From Silvibacterium bohemicum (GTDB lineage Bacteria; Acidobacteriota; Terriglobia; Terriglobales; Acidobacteriaceae): a DNA stretch of 64,000 bases. Location of the stretch: NCBI RefSeq assembly GCF_001006305.1, contig NZ_LBHJ01000012.1, positions 718,231 to 782,230 of the forward strand. The letters run 5' to 3'. A program made the position numbers and the translations under genes. Under the pieces are notes generated by a model. That model worked only from the letters and a program-made list of their open reading frames with translations, was not told the origin of the DNA and ran no database searches. Shown here piece after piece: positions 1 through 8,187 of this stretch; within the stretch, counting starts at the first letter, position 1; each line of letters starts with the position of its first letter.

Positions 1-512
1 GCGATCTCCTTGTTGCTGCGACCGGCGACGATGCGCTTGAGAACCTCAGTCTCGCGCGTGGTCAACGCCGGACCGCCCATGCGCTCGGCCAGCTTCTCCG
101 CGACAAAGCCGGGGATCTTCGATTTGCCGGCGTGCACCGCGCGAATGGCCTCGGTCAGTTCGTCGATATCCATCCCCTTGAGGAGGTAGCCTTTGGCCCC
201 TGCCTGCAGCGCGCGAAAGATATCTTCGTCACCATCGAAAGTGGTGAGGACGATGATGCGGGCCGAAGGGCTTTCTTCGCGGATGCGGGTGATGGCATCT
301 GCGCCGCCGATTTTTGGCAGGCGAAGATCCATCAGCGTGATGTCCGGCTTGTGCTTGCGGAAGGTCTCGATGGCCTCCGGGCCGTCAGAGGCTTCGGCTA
401 CTACTTGCAGGTCGGAAACCGTGTTGAGCAGCGCCACCAGGCCCTGCCGCACGACGTTATGATCGTCCACTACTAGGATTCGGATTGGTTCGGTCATTTG
501 CTTTTCGCTCAT
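1..512 (-). CDS. NarL/FixJ-family response regulator (3' end outside window)
   Basis: Reverse-strand reading gives a protein starting MSEKQMTEPIRILVVDDHNV, with the receiver DD pair, the phospho-acceptor Asp in DITLMDLRLPK, the Thr of IIVLTTFDGD and the Lys of AKGYLLKG. It then enters a LuxR-type helix-turn-helix (LTTRETEVLKRIVAGRSNKEIA) and runs off the window, so about 170 residues are visible. ATGs lie at 527, 512 and 497 in one frame. The first overlaps the stop of the upstream histidine kinase (520-522), which points to translational coupling. The protein is the expected DNA-binding partner of that HisKA_3-type kinase; its target genes cannot be told from here. Confidence 0.93.
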   Translation of the reverse strand, partial: MSEKQMTEPIRILVVDDHNVVRQGLVALLNTVSDLQVVAEASDGPEAIETFRKHKPDITLMDLRLPKIGGADAITRIREESPSARIIVLTTFDGDEDIFRALQAGAKGYLLKGMDIDELTEAIRAVHAGKSKIPGFVAEKLAERMGGPALTTRETEVLKRIVAGRSNKEI

Positions 513-519
513 GGGATTT

Positions 520-3500
520 TCACTCATTGTCTTTCGTTCGCGGCGTATTTTGCGGAATTTCCACCTGCACGCGCGTGCCCTGTCCTGCTTTGCTGCTCAC
601 CGTCAGGCTTCCGCCCATCTGTTCGGCGCGTTCTTTCATTCCTGTGAGGCCATAGTGGCCCTCGCGTATTGACGGCGCATCGCCGGAGAATCCGCGGCCG
701 TCGTCTTCCACCGTCACTGCGATCCGGTTTTCTGCGTAGCGAAGCTCGATTTCGACGCGGCCGGGCTGTGCATGGCGAACCGCATTGGTCACTGCTTCCT
801 GCGCGATGCGCAGCAGCTGGTCTTCGGTCTGGCTTGGTAGCGGACGATAAGTTCCGGAGACATGCACTTCGGTTTTAATTGTGCTCGATGCGGTGACGCG
901 ATTTGCCATGTGGATCAGCTGGCTGGCGAAATCGCTTTCCTGAACGCCCTGCGAACGAAGCTCCCAGATCGCACGCCGCGCATCTTCGAGCCCGCTTCGC
1001 ACCAGTTCCTGGGCCTGGGTCAGGTGCCGCTGGGCTGTGTCAGGCGCGTTCGTGAGAAGACGCGACGCGACCTGCAATTGCACGGAGACGGCAACAAATC
1101 CCTGCGCCAGCGTGTCGTGAATTTCGCGAGCGATGCGATTGCGTTCTGTCAACACGACCTGAAAGCGCGACTCGACCAGGCGAAGACGCCAGAGATAAAT
1201 TCCATATCCAAGAAGTGCGATGGTGAGAACAAGAAGGAGATAAAACCAGACCGTCTGATGGAAGTATGGCTGCAGGCGCAGCGCTAGGGCCGCGGACTCC
1301 TGGCCCCAGACGCCGTCGTTGTTGCAGGCTTTCACTCGAAAGGTGTAATGGCCAGGCGGCAGGTTCGTATAGTAGGCCGCGCGTCGGGCGCCGGCATCGA
1401 CCCAGTCGCGATCGAAGCCTTCCAGCTTGTACTGGAATCGAACTTTCTGTGGAGCGACAAACGACAGAGCCGCATATTCGAAGGCCAAGCGGTGGGAACC
1501 GGGTGGAATTGTAACCGTAGCTGATCCTTTTTGTGGCTTGCCGTTCATGCTGACGTCATCCACGCTGAGCTGCTCGATGCTCACCAGCGGCGGCACGCGA
1601 TTCATTGCCAGATGCGCGGGATCGACGGTAGCCACGCCTTTGAGCGTTGCGAACCACAGGCTTCCATCCTGCAAACGCCACGCCGCGGGATGTCCTCCAC
1701 TGCTGGCTTCGCTGATCTTCATGCCGTCGGCCACGCCGAAGGTCGCGACGGAAACCGGGTCTCGGCTTCCTTCGTCGAGAGAGTGATTGAGCGCGCCGCG
1801 ATTGACGCGAACCACGCCGTCGCTGGAGCTCAGCCAGAGATTGCCATCGTCATCCTCGAGAATGCTGTAGAGATTGGCGGGAAGGCCGGCATTCTGTTGC
1901 GTGACCGGCTGAATTTTTCCGGCGCGGTAACGATTGAGCCCGCCGCCATTGCTTCCAATCCACAGCGTTCCTTCGGAGTCCTCATGCAGCGCGGTGATGA
2001 CGCGATCGGAGAGGCCGTCTTTCTCGGTGTAGTTCTGGAATGCGCCATGACTCCAGTGGGTGAGGCCGCCCAACGTGCCGATCCACAGCGAGCCGTCGTG
2101 TGCTTGGAGGATTGCGCCGACGAGGTCGCTGCCCAGTCCGTCGAGCGCGGTGTAGGTGGTGAATTTGTCATCCTTCCACTCGGAAAGCCCGCGCCGGGTT
2201 CCGATCCATCCCGTGCCCTGGTTGTCGAAATAGATGGAGCGCACGAAATCGTCTGCGAGACCGTCGGCAGAGGTGAAAGTGCTCACCTTGCCATCGTGAA
2301 TGCGGTTCAATCCATCCGGCGTGCCCAGCAGAAGATCGCCATTTGGCGCGGCCGCGATCGAAAGCACCACATTGCTGGAGAGGCCATTGGCCGTGCTCAG
2401 AGCGGTAAAGCCATTCTTGTCGCGGCGGTCAAGACCGCCGCCGCTGGTTCCCAGCCAGACCGTGCCCGAGCGATCCTGATACACCGCGCGAATGTGGTCG
2501 TCGGAGATGCCATCCTCCGCGGTGTAGGTGGTGAACTTACGGTCGCGCAGAATGTCCAGGCCGCCGGATTCGGTTCCCAGCCATAGGCTCCCCTCGCGAT
2601 CCTCATAAAGGGCAAGCACAAGATTGCTGGAGAAGCCGGTCCGCGGCGTGAGGGCTTCGATCTTGCCGGCGAAGAACCTGGCGATGCCGCCGGCAGTTCC
2701 GACCCACAGCGCGCCCTCGCGATCGCTCATGAGCAGATTGACGCGGTTCGAAGGCAGGCCGTCAGTCGTCGACCAATGCGAAAACTGCTTACCGTCATAG
2801 GAGAGCAGGCCCGCATCGGTGCCAATCCATAGTTGTCCCCGGCCATCGAAGGTCAGCGCGTGGATGTTCTTCTCCGCTGCAGTCCCCGTCTCATCCACTG
2901 AAGTGCAAGCAGTGTTGGGATGGCAGACTTCAATGCCGCTGGCGGTTCCGGCCCACGCGTTGCCATTGTGATCGACCGCCAATGCCTGGATGGAAACCCG
3001 CGGGCCGGCCGGTTGAAACTGACGCGGACCCGCAGCTGTGCGACGTAAGCCTTCCATGGTGCCAAGCCAGAGAGAGCCATCGGCTCCTTCAGCCATGGCG
3101 CTCTCCTCGTCCAAAGGAGGAAGACCGGCGATCGGGACGAACTGCCTGCCGTCGAAGACCGCAAGACCATCGGCGCTAAGGAGCCAGACATTCCCGCTGC
3201 GATCCTCGTGAAAGGACCAGACGGCACCGTTGTGTGATGTCTCGGGAAAGGTTTCGAAGGTGTGGTTCTTGTAGCGCGCGACTCCACTTGACGTGCCGAT
3301 CCAGAGCGTGCCGGAGCGGTCTTCCATCAGGCTCTCGATCAGGTCGCTGCCCAGTTGAGGCGTGTCGGCGCGGGTGAAGACGCGAAACTGGGTCGAGTCG
3401 AAGCGGACCAGCCCAGCTTCGGTTCCAATCCACAGAAAGCCATCTCGAGTCTGCAGCACGGCGTGAACCGTGTTCTGGGGAAGGCCGCTGTCGGTCTGCC

Positions 3501-3636
3501 AGGATTGATAGCCGTATTGCCTCAACCCTTGATGAGGATCGAGCGCGAGGCAACTGGCAGCGGAGCAGAACAGCCATATTCCAAGGAGAGCCGTCGTCCA
3601 GCTGCGCCGCCGGTTGAGTTGTCGCAGAGCATTCAC
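520..3636 (-). CDS. Sensor histidine kinase with periplasmic beta-propeller (Reg_prop/Y_Y_Y/HisKA_3/HATPase)
   Basis: The product is 1038 residues and begins at a GTG. Residues 1-32 form a signal peptide ending CLALDP. Residues about 40-680 are repeated propeller blades of the DRSGTLWIGTSSG type, followed by a Y_Y_Y domain (about 700-780, FQYKLEGFDRDWVDAG). One membrane helix lies near 800 (VWFYLLLVLTIALLGYGIYL). The HisKA_3 box IAREIHDTLAQGF holds the phosphorylatable His near residue 840, and the HATPase segment has EDDGRGF and GLTGM. This is the periplasmic-sensing architecture seen in many carbohydrate-responsive kinases; the ligand is unknown. It is transcribed ahead of the overlapping NarL-type regulator, so the two are a cognate pair. 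Confidence 0.95.
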   Translation of the reverse strand: MNALRQLNRRRSWTTALLGIWLFCSAASCLALDPHQGLRQYGYQSWQTDSGLPQNTVHAVLQTRDGFLWIGTEAGLVRFDSTQFRVFTRADTPQLGSDLIESLMEDRSGTLWIGTSSGVARYKNHTFETFPETSHNGAVWSFHEDRSGNVWLLSADGLAVFDGRQFVPIAGLPPLDEESAMAEGADGSLWLGTMEGLRRTAAGPRQFQPAGPRVSIQALAVDHNGNAWAGTASGIEVCHPNTACTSVDETGTAAEKNIHALTFDGRGQLWIGTDAGLLSYDGKQFSHWSTTDGLPSNRVNLLMSDREGALWVGTAGGIARFFAGKIEALTPRTGFSSNLVLALYEDREGSLWLGTESGGLDILRDRKFTTYTAEDGISDDHIRAVYQDRSGTVWLGTSGGGLDRRDKNGFTALSTANGLSSNVVLSIAAAPNGDLLLGTPDGLNRIHDGKVSTFTSADGLADDFVRSIYFDNQGTGWIGTRRGLSEWKDDKFTTYTALDGLGSDLVGAILQAHDGSLWIGTLGGLTHWSHGAFQNYTEKDGLSDRVITALHEDSEGTLWIGSNGGGLNRYRAGKIQPVTQQNAGLPANLYSILEDDDGNLWLSSSDGVVRVNRGALNHSLDEGSRDPVSVATFGVADGMKISEASSGGHPAAWRLQDGSLWFATLKGVATVDPAHLAMNRVPPLVSIEQLSVDDVSMNGKPQKGSATVTIPPGSHRLAFEYAALSFVAPQKVRFQYKLEGFDRDWVDAGARRAAYYTNLPPGHYTFRVKACNNDGVWGQESAALALRLQPYFHQTVWFYLLLVLTIALLGYGIYLWRLRLVESRFQVVLTERNRIAREIHDTLAQGFVAVSVQLQVASRLLTNAPDTAQRHLTQAQELVRSGLEDARRAIWELRSQGVQESDFASQLIHMANRVTASSTIKTEVHVSGTYRPLPSQTEDQLLRIAQEAVTNAVRHAQPGRVEIELRYAENRIAVTVEDDGRGFSGDAPSIREGHYGLTGMKERAEQMGGSLTVSSKAGQGTRVQVEIPQNTPRTKDNE

Positions 3637-3750
3637 GTCCTGCTCGGAATACTACACACCTGACGATGGAATGCAGTATCCATCAAACGGTGGAGGGTTT
3701 CGCCCCAATTGTATTCGGAGCGTATTTCCCCGGTTATGCACCAGAAGGAA

Positions 3751-4137
3751 TTACCTGGTCGGCGGAGCCGTGGTTGCTGCTGTGGCCGTCGCCGTTGTCG
3801 TCGGGGATTTGCCTTCGAGTATTTGTATCGCCTGGGAGACGACCGGGGCGAGGCGCTTGAAGTCGGCGATCAGGGTGAGGAACTGCTGGTAGGCCTGCGT
3901 GTCGGCCGCCAGGTTGAGGCCTTCGGCGGTGACTGCGGTGCTGGAGGCGGCGATAAGCGCCTCGACATCGGCGACCACCGAGGCCAGCCCGACGACGAAC
4001 GGCGTTTCGAGCGGCCTGGCAGCTTTCAAGATCTGCTCGATTTTGGCGGACAGGTGAACCGTGTCCTCGATGGCTCCAGCGAACCACTTGCCGAAATCCA
4101 CGATGCCGATGCCCAGTTTCTTGAAGATATTGGTCAT
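3751..4137 (-). CDS. Hypothetical small protein, Ala/Thr-rich C-terminus
   Basis: This is a 128-residue protein starting MTNIFKKLGIGIVDFGKWF. An ATG preceded by AAAGGAAGAG gives a good ribosome binding site. The sequence is mostly helical and amphipathic (IEQILKAARPLETPFVVGL, YQQFLTLIADFKRLAPVVSQ) and ends in a Thr/Ala-rich tail (TTTATATAATTAPPT). There are no Cys residues, no clear signal peptide and no recognised domain. It stands alone on its strand, and two hairpins lie just upstream (see 4171-4239). I do not recognise the family and assign no function. Confidence 0.7.
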   Translation of the reverse strand: MTNIFKKLGIGIVDFGKWFAGAIEDTVHLSAKIEQILKAARPLETPFVVGLASVVADVEALIAASSTAVTAEGLNLAADTQAYQQFLTLIADFKRLAPVVSQAIQILEGKSPTTTATATAATTAPPTR

Positions 4138-4170
4138 ACTCTTCCTTTTGCGGCGGATTTAGAGAAAAAG

Positions 4171-4239
4171 GGGCAGCGGCCGCGCCCGTTGCGGCGCGCA
4201 GCCCAAAAGAAAAGGGCACGGCCGGAGCCATGCCCTTTT
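4171..4239 (-). terminator. Two terminator-like hairpins upstream of the small hypothetical gene
   Basis: At 4210-4239, AAAAGGGCA...TGCCCTTTT forms a 12-bp stem with one mismatch and a CGGA loop. At 4171-4204, GGGC/GCCC arms enclose a GC-rich inner stem (GCGCC/GGCGC); on the minus strand this is followed by CCCCTTTTTCTC. Both lie in the leader of the minus-strand gene at 4137, between divergently oriented genes, so they may attenuate its transcript or end an unseen short RNA. The pairing is directly visible; the role is inferred. Confidence 0.55.
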
Positions 4240-4409
4240 GAAATTTCCCTATAGCTCAATTTTATCGAGTCCGAAGAAATACTCCGCCACATATCCGGCA
4301 CGCCATCTGTCTGGGCTCATGGCGGTTAGCGGCCTTCTGTCTGAGAGTGGGCTTGACAGGCTGGAGCAACCTCTTCGCCTGCCGGCGCGATCCACTGTGG
4401 GGAGAGCAA

Positions 4410-5345
4410 GTGAGGAAACCCGTGGATCGCAAACATGGCAAGGTACGCATTGGAATCTCGGGATGGACCTATGCGCCCTGGCGCGGAGTCTTCTATCCTC
4501 CGAAGCTTCCGCAGAAGCAGGAGCTGAGCTACAGCTCGCGGGCCTTTTCCAGCATCGAGATCAATGGCAGCTTCTATTCGCTGCAGCGGCCAACCAGCTA
4601 TCAGCGATGGCGGGACGAGACGCCGGACGATTTCGTCTTCGCCGTGAAAGGGTCACGGTTCATCACCCATATGCTCAAGCTGCGCAATGCGGAGAAGGCG
4701 CTGGCAAACTTCTTCGCATCGGGTTTGCTGGCATTAGGGCCGAAGCTTGGGCCGATCCTGTGGCAGTTTCCTCCGCAGTTTTCTTTTCAGCCTGAACGAA
4801 TCGAGAGCTTTTTCAAGATCTTGCCCAAAAATATGGACGAAGCAGGAGTGCTGGCGAGCGGCCACGATCTTCCGGCGAAGGATCGAGCCTTTGTGGAGCC
4901 GGCGTCGCGCGGCAAGATTCGTCACGCGATGGAGATCCGGCATCCCAGCTTCGTCTGCGAGGAATTCATCGCGCTGCTGCGCAAGCACCGAGTGGCGCTG
5001 GTGTGCGCGGATACGGTGGAGTGGCCCCGTTTAATGGATGTGACTGCCGATTTCATCTATTGCCGCCTGCATGGATCGGCGCAGCTCTATGTGAGCGGGT
5101 ATGGCCCGAAGGCGCTGGATCGTTGGGCGACGCGAGTCGCCGACTGGGCGAGCGGCGGCGAGGCGGAGGGAGAACATGCGAGTGCGACGCCGGCTCCGCG
5201 GGGTGCCGCCGGGCGCGATGTTTATGTCTATTTCGATAACGATGCGAAAGTGCGGGCTCCGGTGGATGCTCAGGGGCTGATACGGCGAGTCGAGAAGCTG
5301 ACAGGTTCCGCAGGCCGTTCGACCGGGTTCGCGGCGCGAATTTAG
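4410..5345 (+). CDS. DUF72 family protein (YecE-like)
   Basis: The sequence KVRIGISGWTYAPWRGVFYP near the N-terminus, followed by FSSIEINGSFYSLQRPTSY, FVFAVKGSRFITH and LWQFPPQF, is the usual run of DUF72/YecE motifs in a predicted TIM-barrel of about 300 residues. I chose the GTG at 4410 because GGGGAG precedes it at the right spacing; the frame stays open to an ATG at 4347. The C-terminal half has the family's YCRLHGSAQLY and YVYFDNDAK elements. Biochemical function is not established for this family. The gene is monocistronic, with divergent and unrelated neighbours. Confidence 0.9.
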   Translation: MRKPVDRKHGKVRIGISGWTYAPWRGVFYPPKLPQKQELSYSSRAFSSIEINGSFYSLQRPTSYQRWRDETPDDFVFAVKGSRFITHMLKLRNAEKALANFFASGLLALGPKLGPILWQFPPQFSFQPERIESFFKILPKNMDEAGVLASGHDLPAKDRAFVEPASRGKIRHAMEIRHPSFVCEEFIALLRKHRVALVCADTVEWPRLMDVTADFIYCRLHGSAQLYVSGYGPKALDRWATRVADWASGGEAEGEHASATPAPRGAAGRDVYVYFDNDAKVRAPVDAQGLIRRVEKLTGSAGRSTGFAARI

Positions 5346-5415
5346 CTCGGGAAGAGACTGCAACTCAGTCGAATTGCTTGCCTTTGCTCCTGGTTACCAA
5401 GGTTTGCTTGCATCT

Positions 5416-5451
5416 ATTGCAAATCGCGATATTATTATCGCGTTTTGCAAT
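5416..5451. promoter_or_regulatory. Inverted-repeat operator before the XRE regulator
   Basis: A 16-nt arm (5416-5431, ATTGCAAATCGCGATA) and its partner (5436-5451, TATCGCGTTTTGCAAT) pair at 15 of 16 positions around a TTAT spacer. It sits immediately upstream of the XRE-type gene and covers the alternative TTG codon at 5445, so the ATG at 5463 is the better start. The layout fits an autoregulatory operator (inference). Confidence 0.75.
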
Positions 5452-5462
5452 ACGAGGTTGAG

Positions 5463-5987
5463 ATGAAGCTGGGCGAAAAACTTCGATACCTGCGAGAGGT
5501 CGAAGGCAATCTGCGCGGGCTGGACCGGGCGATGACACAGCAGGAGCTGGTGCGGGCCATCAAGGCGGAGCTGAAGACCTCGATGAGCCAGAGCTATCTG
5601 TCGCAGATCGAGAGCGGGGCGCGGCCACATCTGACCAACACCACACGCCAGCTGCTGGCCAGGTTCTTCAAGGTGCATCCGGGATATCTGGTCGACGACC
5701 CGGAGGGCTATCACTCCGAATTGTTGAGCGACGCCCGGGGACTCGAAGACAAGCTCGACCTGTGGCTGGTGAGCGGAGCGGAGCGCTTTCGTCGCGATGC
5801 GCCTCTGCGGCGAGCGCTCCTGGCCCTGGCTAAACATAAGGACACGCGCGAGTGCCTGGTGCTGCTGGAGGCCGTGATCGAGACTCCGGGCCTGGTAGAG
5901 CGTCTGCTCGAAGTATTGCGGCCCGGCTACGCCGCGGAGAAGAAGCATGCGCTGGAAAAAAGCCGGACGAGAAAGGAGGAGCAATGA
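5463..5987 (+). CDS. XRE-family transcriptional regulator of the NfeD-flotillin-PspA operon
   Basis: The protein is 174 residues from the ATG at 5463 (GAGG precedes it); a TTG 18 bases upstream falls inside the operator palindrome. The N-terminal helix-turn-helix reads MTQQELVRAI...MSQSYLSQIESGARPHLTN, with a long insert between the first helices. The C-terminal half (about 85-174) is charged and helical with no recognised ligand domain. Its stop overlaps the ATG of the next gene by four bases (ATGA), so it is co-translated with the membrane operon. It probably represses its own operon through the inverted repeat at 5416-5451; the signal it reads is unknown. Confidence 0.85.
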   Translation: MKLGEKLRYLREVEGNLRGLDRAMTQQELVRAIKAELKTSMSQSYLSQIESGARPHLTNTTRQLLARFFKVHPGYLVDDPEGYHSELLSDARGLEDKLDLWLVSGAERFRRDAPLRRALLALAKHKDTRECLVLLEAVIETPGLVERLLEVLRPGYAAEKKHALEKSRTRKEEQ

Positions 5988-6550
5988 GCTGGGAGGCGTT
6001 TTACCTGATCTGTTTTGCGCTGGGGCTGTCTCTGACGGGCTTGTCCCTGCTGGGCATGTTCTCGCATCTGCATTTCGGCCATGTGCATATCCATGCGGCC
6101 CATGGACATGCCGGCGCCCATGGGCGAGTGGGAGTAAGCCCGATCAATGGATTCACGCTGGCGGGTTTCCTCTGCTGGTTTGGCGGCTGTGGTTATCTGC
6201 TGAACCGGTATGGAGGGCTGCTGACGCCTGTGGTGCTGGGCGCGGCGATGGTTGCCGGTTTGGCTGGGGCGTCGCTGCTCTTCTGGTTCATGGCGAAGGT
6301 GCTGCTGCCGCACGAGCGTGAGCTGACCGCGGCAGACACCGACATAGTAGGCGTGCTGGGCCGGGTGAGCGGCACGATCCGCGAAGGGGGTGTGGGCGAG
6401 ATCCAGTTTTCGCAGAGCGGCGTGCGCCGTTTTGCGGTGGCGCGGAGTGAAGCAGGCGTAGCGATTCCGCGCGAGGTGGAGGTTGTAGTGATGCGCTACG
6501 AACAAGGGGTCGCTTGGGTGCGGCGATGGGACGAATTGTCTGAGGGCTAG
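5984..6550 (+). CDS. NfeD-like membrane protein with His-rich loop
   Basis: The product is 188 residues, starting at an ATG preceded by AAAGGAGGA and overlapping the regulator stop. Three hydrophobic segments are visible (about 4-26, 48-68 and 75-98). Between the first and second lies a histidine-dense loop (HLHFGHVHIHAAHGHAGAHG). The soluble C-terminal 80 residues (DIVGVLGRVSGTIREGGVGE...) look like the OB-fold domain of NfeD/YuaF proteins, which act beside flotillins. The flotillin gene follows directly, supporting that partnership. The His-rich loop is unusual for NfeD proteins and could bind metal (inference). Confidence 0.75.
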   Translation: MSWEAFYLICFALGLSLTGLSLLGMFSHLHFGHVHIHAAHGHAGAHGRVGVSPINGFTLAGFLCWFGGCGYLLNRYGGLLTPVVLGAAMVAGLAGASLLFWFMAKVLLPHERELTAADTDIVGVLGRVSGTIREGGVGEIQFSQSGVRRFAVARSEAGVAIPREVEVVVMRYEQGVAWVRRWDELSEG

Positions 6551-6577
6551 TCGTTTGGCGGACAAATTTGAGAAATT

Positions 6578-6601
6578 CCACGTCTCGACGTCGAGACGTG
6601 G
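6578..6601. repeat. Dispersed intergenic hairpin repeat, copy 1
   Basis: The 24-bp stretch CCACGTCTCGAC/GTCGAGACGTGG is a perfect palindrome and is followed by GGGCACCC. Three related copies occur at 14584, 16931 and 34114. It lies between the NfeD-like and flotillin genes of one operon, so it should be transcribed as a hairpin. Confidence 0.8.
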
Positions 6602-6686
6602 GGCACCCGGCGCTCCTGATAACAAAGTTTGTTGTAGCTGAGGTTGGAAACGCAGTTTTCCTGATGGAAAGGATCAGGAGGCGATT

Positions 6687-8114
6687 ATGACGAACACAGT
6701 GATTGTGGTGGTGGGATTAGGCCTGTTGGCGCTGATTTTGCTGATGGGCATGCTGGCCAAGATGTTTCGCAAGGCCGGTCCGAATGAGGCGCTGATTGTC
6801 TATGGTTTTCGCGGTCCGCGCGTGATCAAGGGGCATGGCACGGTGATCTTTCCCATGGTGGAAACGTGCCGGGAGCTGTCGCTGGAGCTGATGTCCTTCG
6901 ATGTGGCTCCGCAGCAGGATCTCTATACCAAGCAGGGTGTAGCGGTAACTGTGGAGGCTGTGGCGCAGATCAAAGTTCGGAGTGATCAGGAGTCGATCCT
7001 TACGGCGGCCGAGCAGTTCCTGAGCAAGTCTCCGCAGCAGCGCGAAGGACTGATCCGGTTGGTGATGGAGGGTCATCTGCGCGGCATCATCGGTCAGTTG
7101 ACTGTAGAGCAGATCGTCAAAGAACCGGAGATGGTGGGCGACCGCATGCGCGCGACCTGTGCAGACGACATCAGCAAGATGGGGCTTGAAGTTGTTTCGT
7201 TCACCATCAAGGAGGTGCGCGACAAGAATGAGTACATCACCAACATGGGCCGGCCGGACATTGTGCGCATCAAGCGCGATGCCGACGTGGCCGCTGCAGA
7301 AGCCGAGCGCGACACGGCGATTCGCCGCGCGAACGCGCTGCGGGAATCGGCGGTAGCAAAAGCCGCTGCCGACCAGGAGCGGGTGCTGGCAGAGACCTTG
7401 TCACTGGCCAAGCAGGCCGAGGCGCAACGCGATCTCGACATTCAAAAAGCCCAATTCACAGAACAGAGCCGCCGTCAGGAGGCGCAGGCGGATAAAGCTT
7501 ATGAGATCCAGACCAACATCATGCAGCAGCAAGTGACAGCGGAGCAGGTGAAGATCCAGCAGATCGAGAAAGAGCAGCAGATCAAGGTGCAGGAGGCGGA
7601 AATCCTGCGCCACGAGAAAGAATTGATCTCGACCGTACTGAAAGGCGCGGAGATCGAGCGCCAGCGAATCGAGACACTGGCGGCGGCGGAGAAGATGCGG
7701 CTGGCAACGGAGGCGGAAGGACGCTCGTCGGCGATCCGCACGCAAGGCGAAGCCGAGGCGGCGGTGATCTTCCAGAAGGGCGAGGCCGAGGCCAAGGCCA
7801 TGAACGTGAAGGCCGAGGCTTATCAGGATTGGAACCAGGCCGCCGTCGTCGATCGGCTGATTACCAACATGGCCGATGTGGTGCGGGCCATGGCCGAGCC
7901 GCTCTCGAAGGTGGACAAGATCACGATTGTGTCTACTGGTGCGGATGGTGCATCGGGCGTGAACAAGCTGACTGGCGATTTCACCAAGATCGCTGCGCAG
8001 GTTCCGGCGCTCTTCGAGGCTCTCTCGGGAATGAACATGAGCGAGCTGATGTCGAATGTGAAGACGATGCGCTCGCGACCGAATGGGAGCGGGACGGTCG
8101 AGGGCAAGCAGTAA
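6687..8114 (+). CDS. Flotillin family protein (SPFH domain)
   Basis: The product is 475 residues. An N-terminal membrane anchor (about 4-26) is followed by an SPFH/band-7 domain (about 27-200; AGPNEALIVYGFRGPRVIKG, EPEMVGDRMR, MGLEVVSFTIKEVRDKNEYI). A long Ala/Glu/Lys/Arg coiled coil follows (about 205-390), including the EAEAKAMNVKAEAYQDWNQA flotillin repeat. Flotillins form membrane-organising oligomers at the inner membrane. The ATG at 6687 has AGGAGG in front. Gene order regulator-NfeD-flotillin-PspA matches a membrane-integrity module. Confidence 0.93.
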   Translation: MTNTVIVVVGLGLLALILLMGMLAKMFRKAGPNEALIVYGFRGPRVIKGHGTVIFPMVETCRELSLELMSFDVAPQQDLYTKQGVAVTVEAVAQIKVRSDQESILTAAEQFLSKSPQQREGLIRLVMEGHLRGIIGQLTVEQIVKEPEMVGDRMRATCADDISKMGLEVVSFTIKEVRDKNEYITNMGRPDIVRIKRDADVAAAEAERDTAIRRANALRESAVAKAAADQERVLAETLSLAKQAEAQRDLDIQKAQFTEQSRRQEAQADKAYEIQTNIMQQQVTAEQVKIQQIEKEQQIKVQEAEILRHEKELISTVLKGAEIERQRIETLAAAEKMRLATEAEGRSSAIRTQGEAEAAVIFQKGEAEAKAMNVKAEAYQDWNQAAVVDRLITNMADVVRAMAEPLSKVDKITIVSTGADGASGVNKLTGDFTKIAAQVPALFEALSGMNMSELMSNVKTMRSRPNGSGTVEGKQ

Positions 8115-8122
8115 GTCGGGAA

Positions 8123-8146
8123 GGCGGAGAGCGCAAGCTCTCCGCC
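8123..8146 (+). terminator. Hairpin between flotillin and pspA genes
   Basis: GGCGGAGAGC and GCTCTCCGCC form a perfect 10-bp stem with a GCAA tetraloop, followed by TGTTTGTTT. It starts eight bases after the flotillin stop and 41 bases before the PspA start. It may act as a partial terminator or mRNA stabiliser that sets the ratio of the two products. Confidence 0.7.
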
Positions 8147-8187
8147 TGTTTGTTTCGGAAAGCATGAGTCAGCGAGGAGGAAATGTC

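Noticed and set aside
1531-2586. Plus-strand frame of 351 codons opposite the sensor kinase.
   Set aside because: It is antisense to the propeller repeats, and the kinase is unambiguous.
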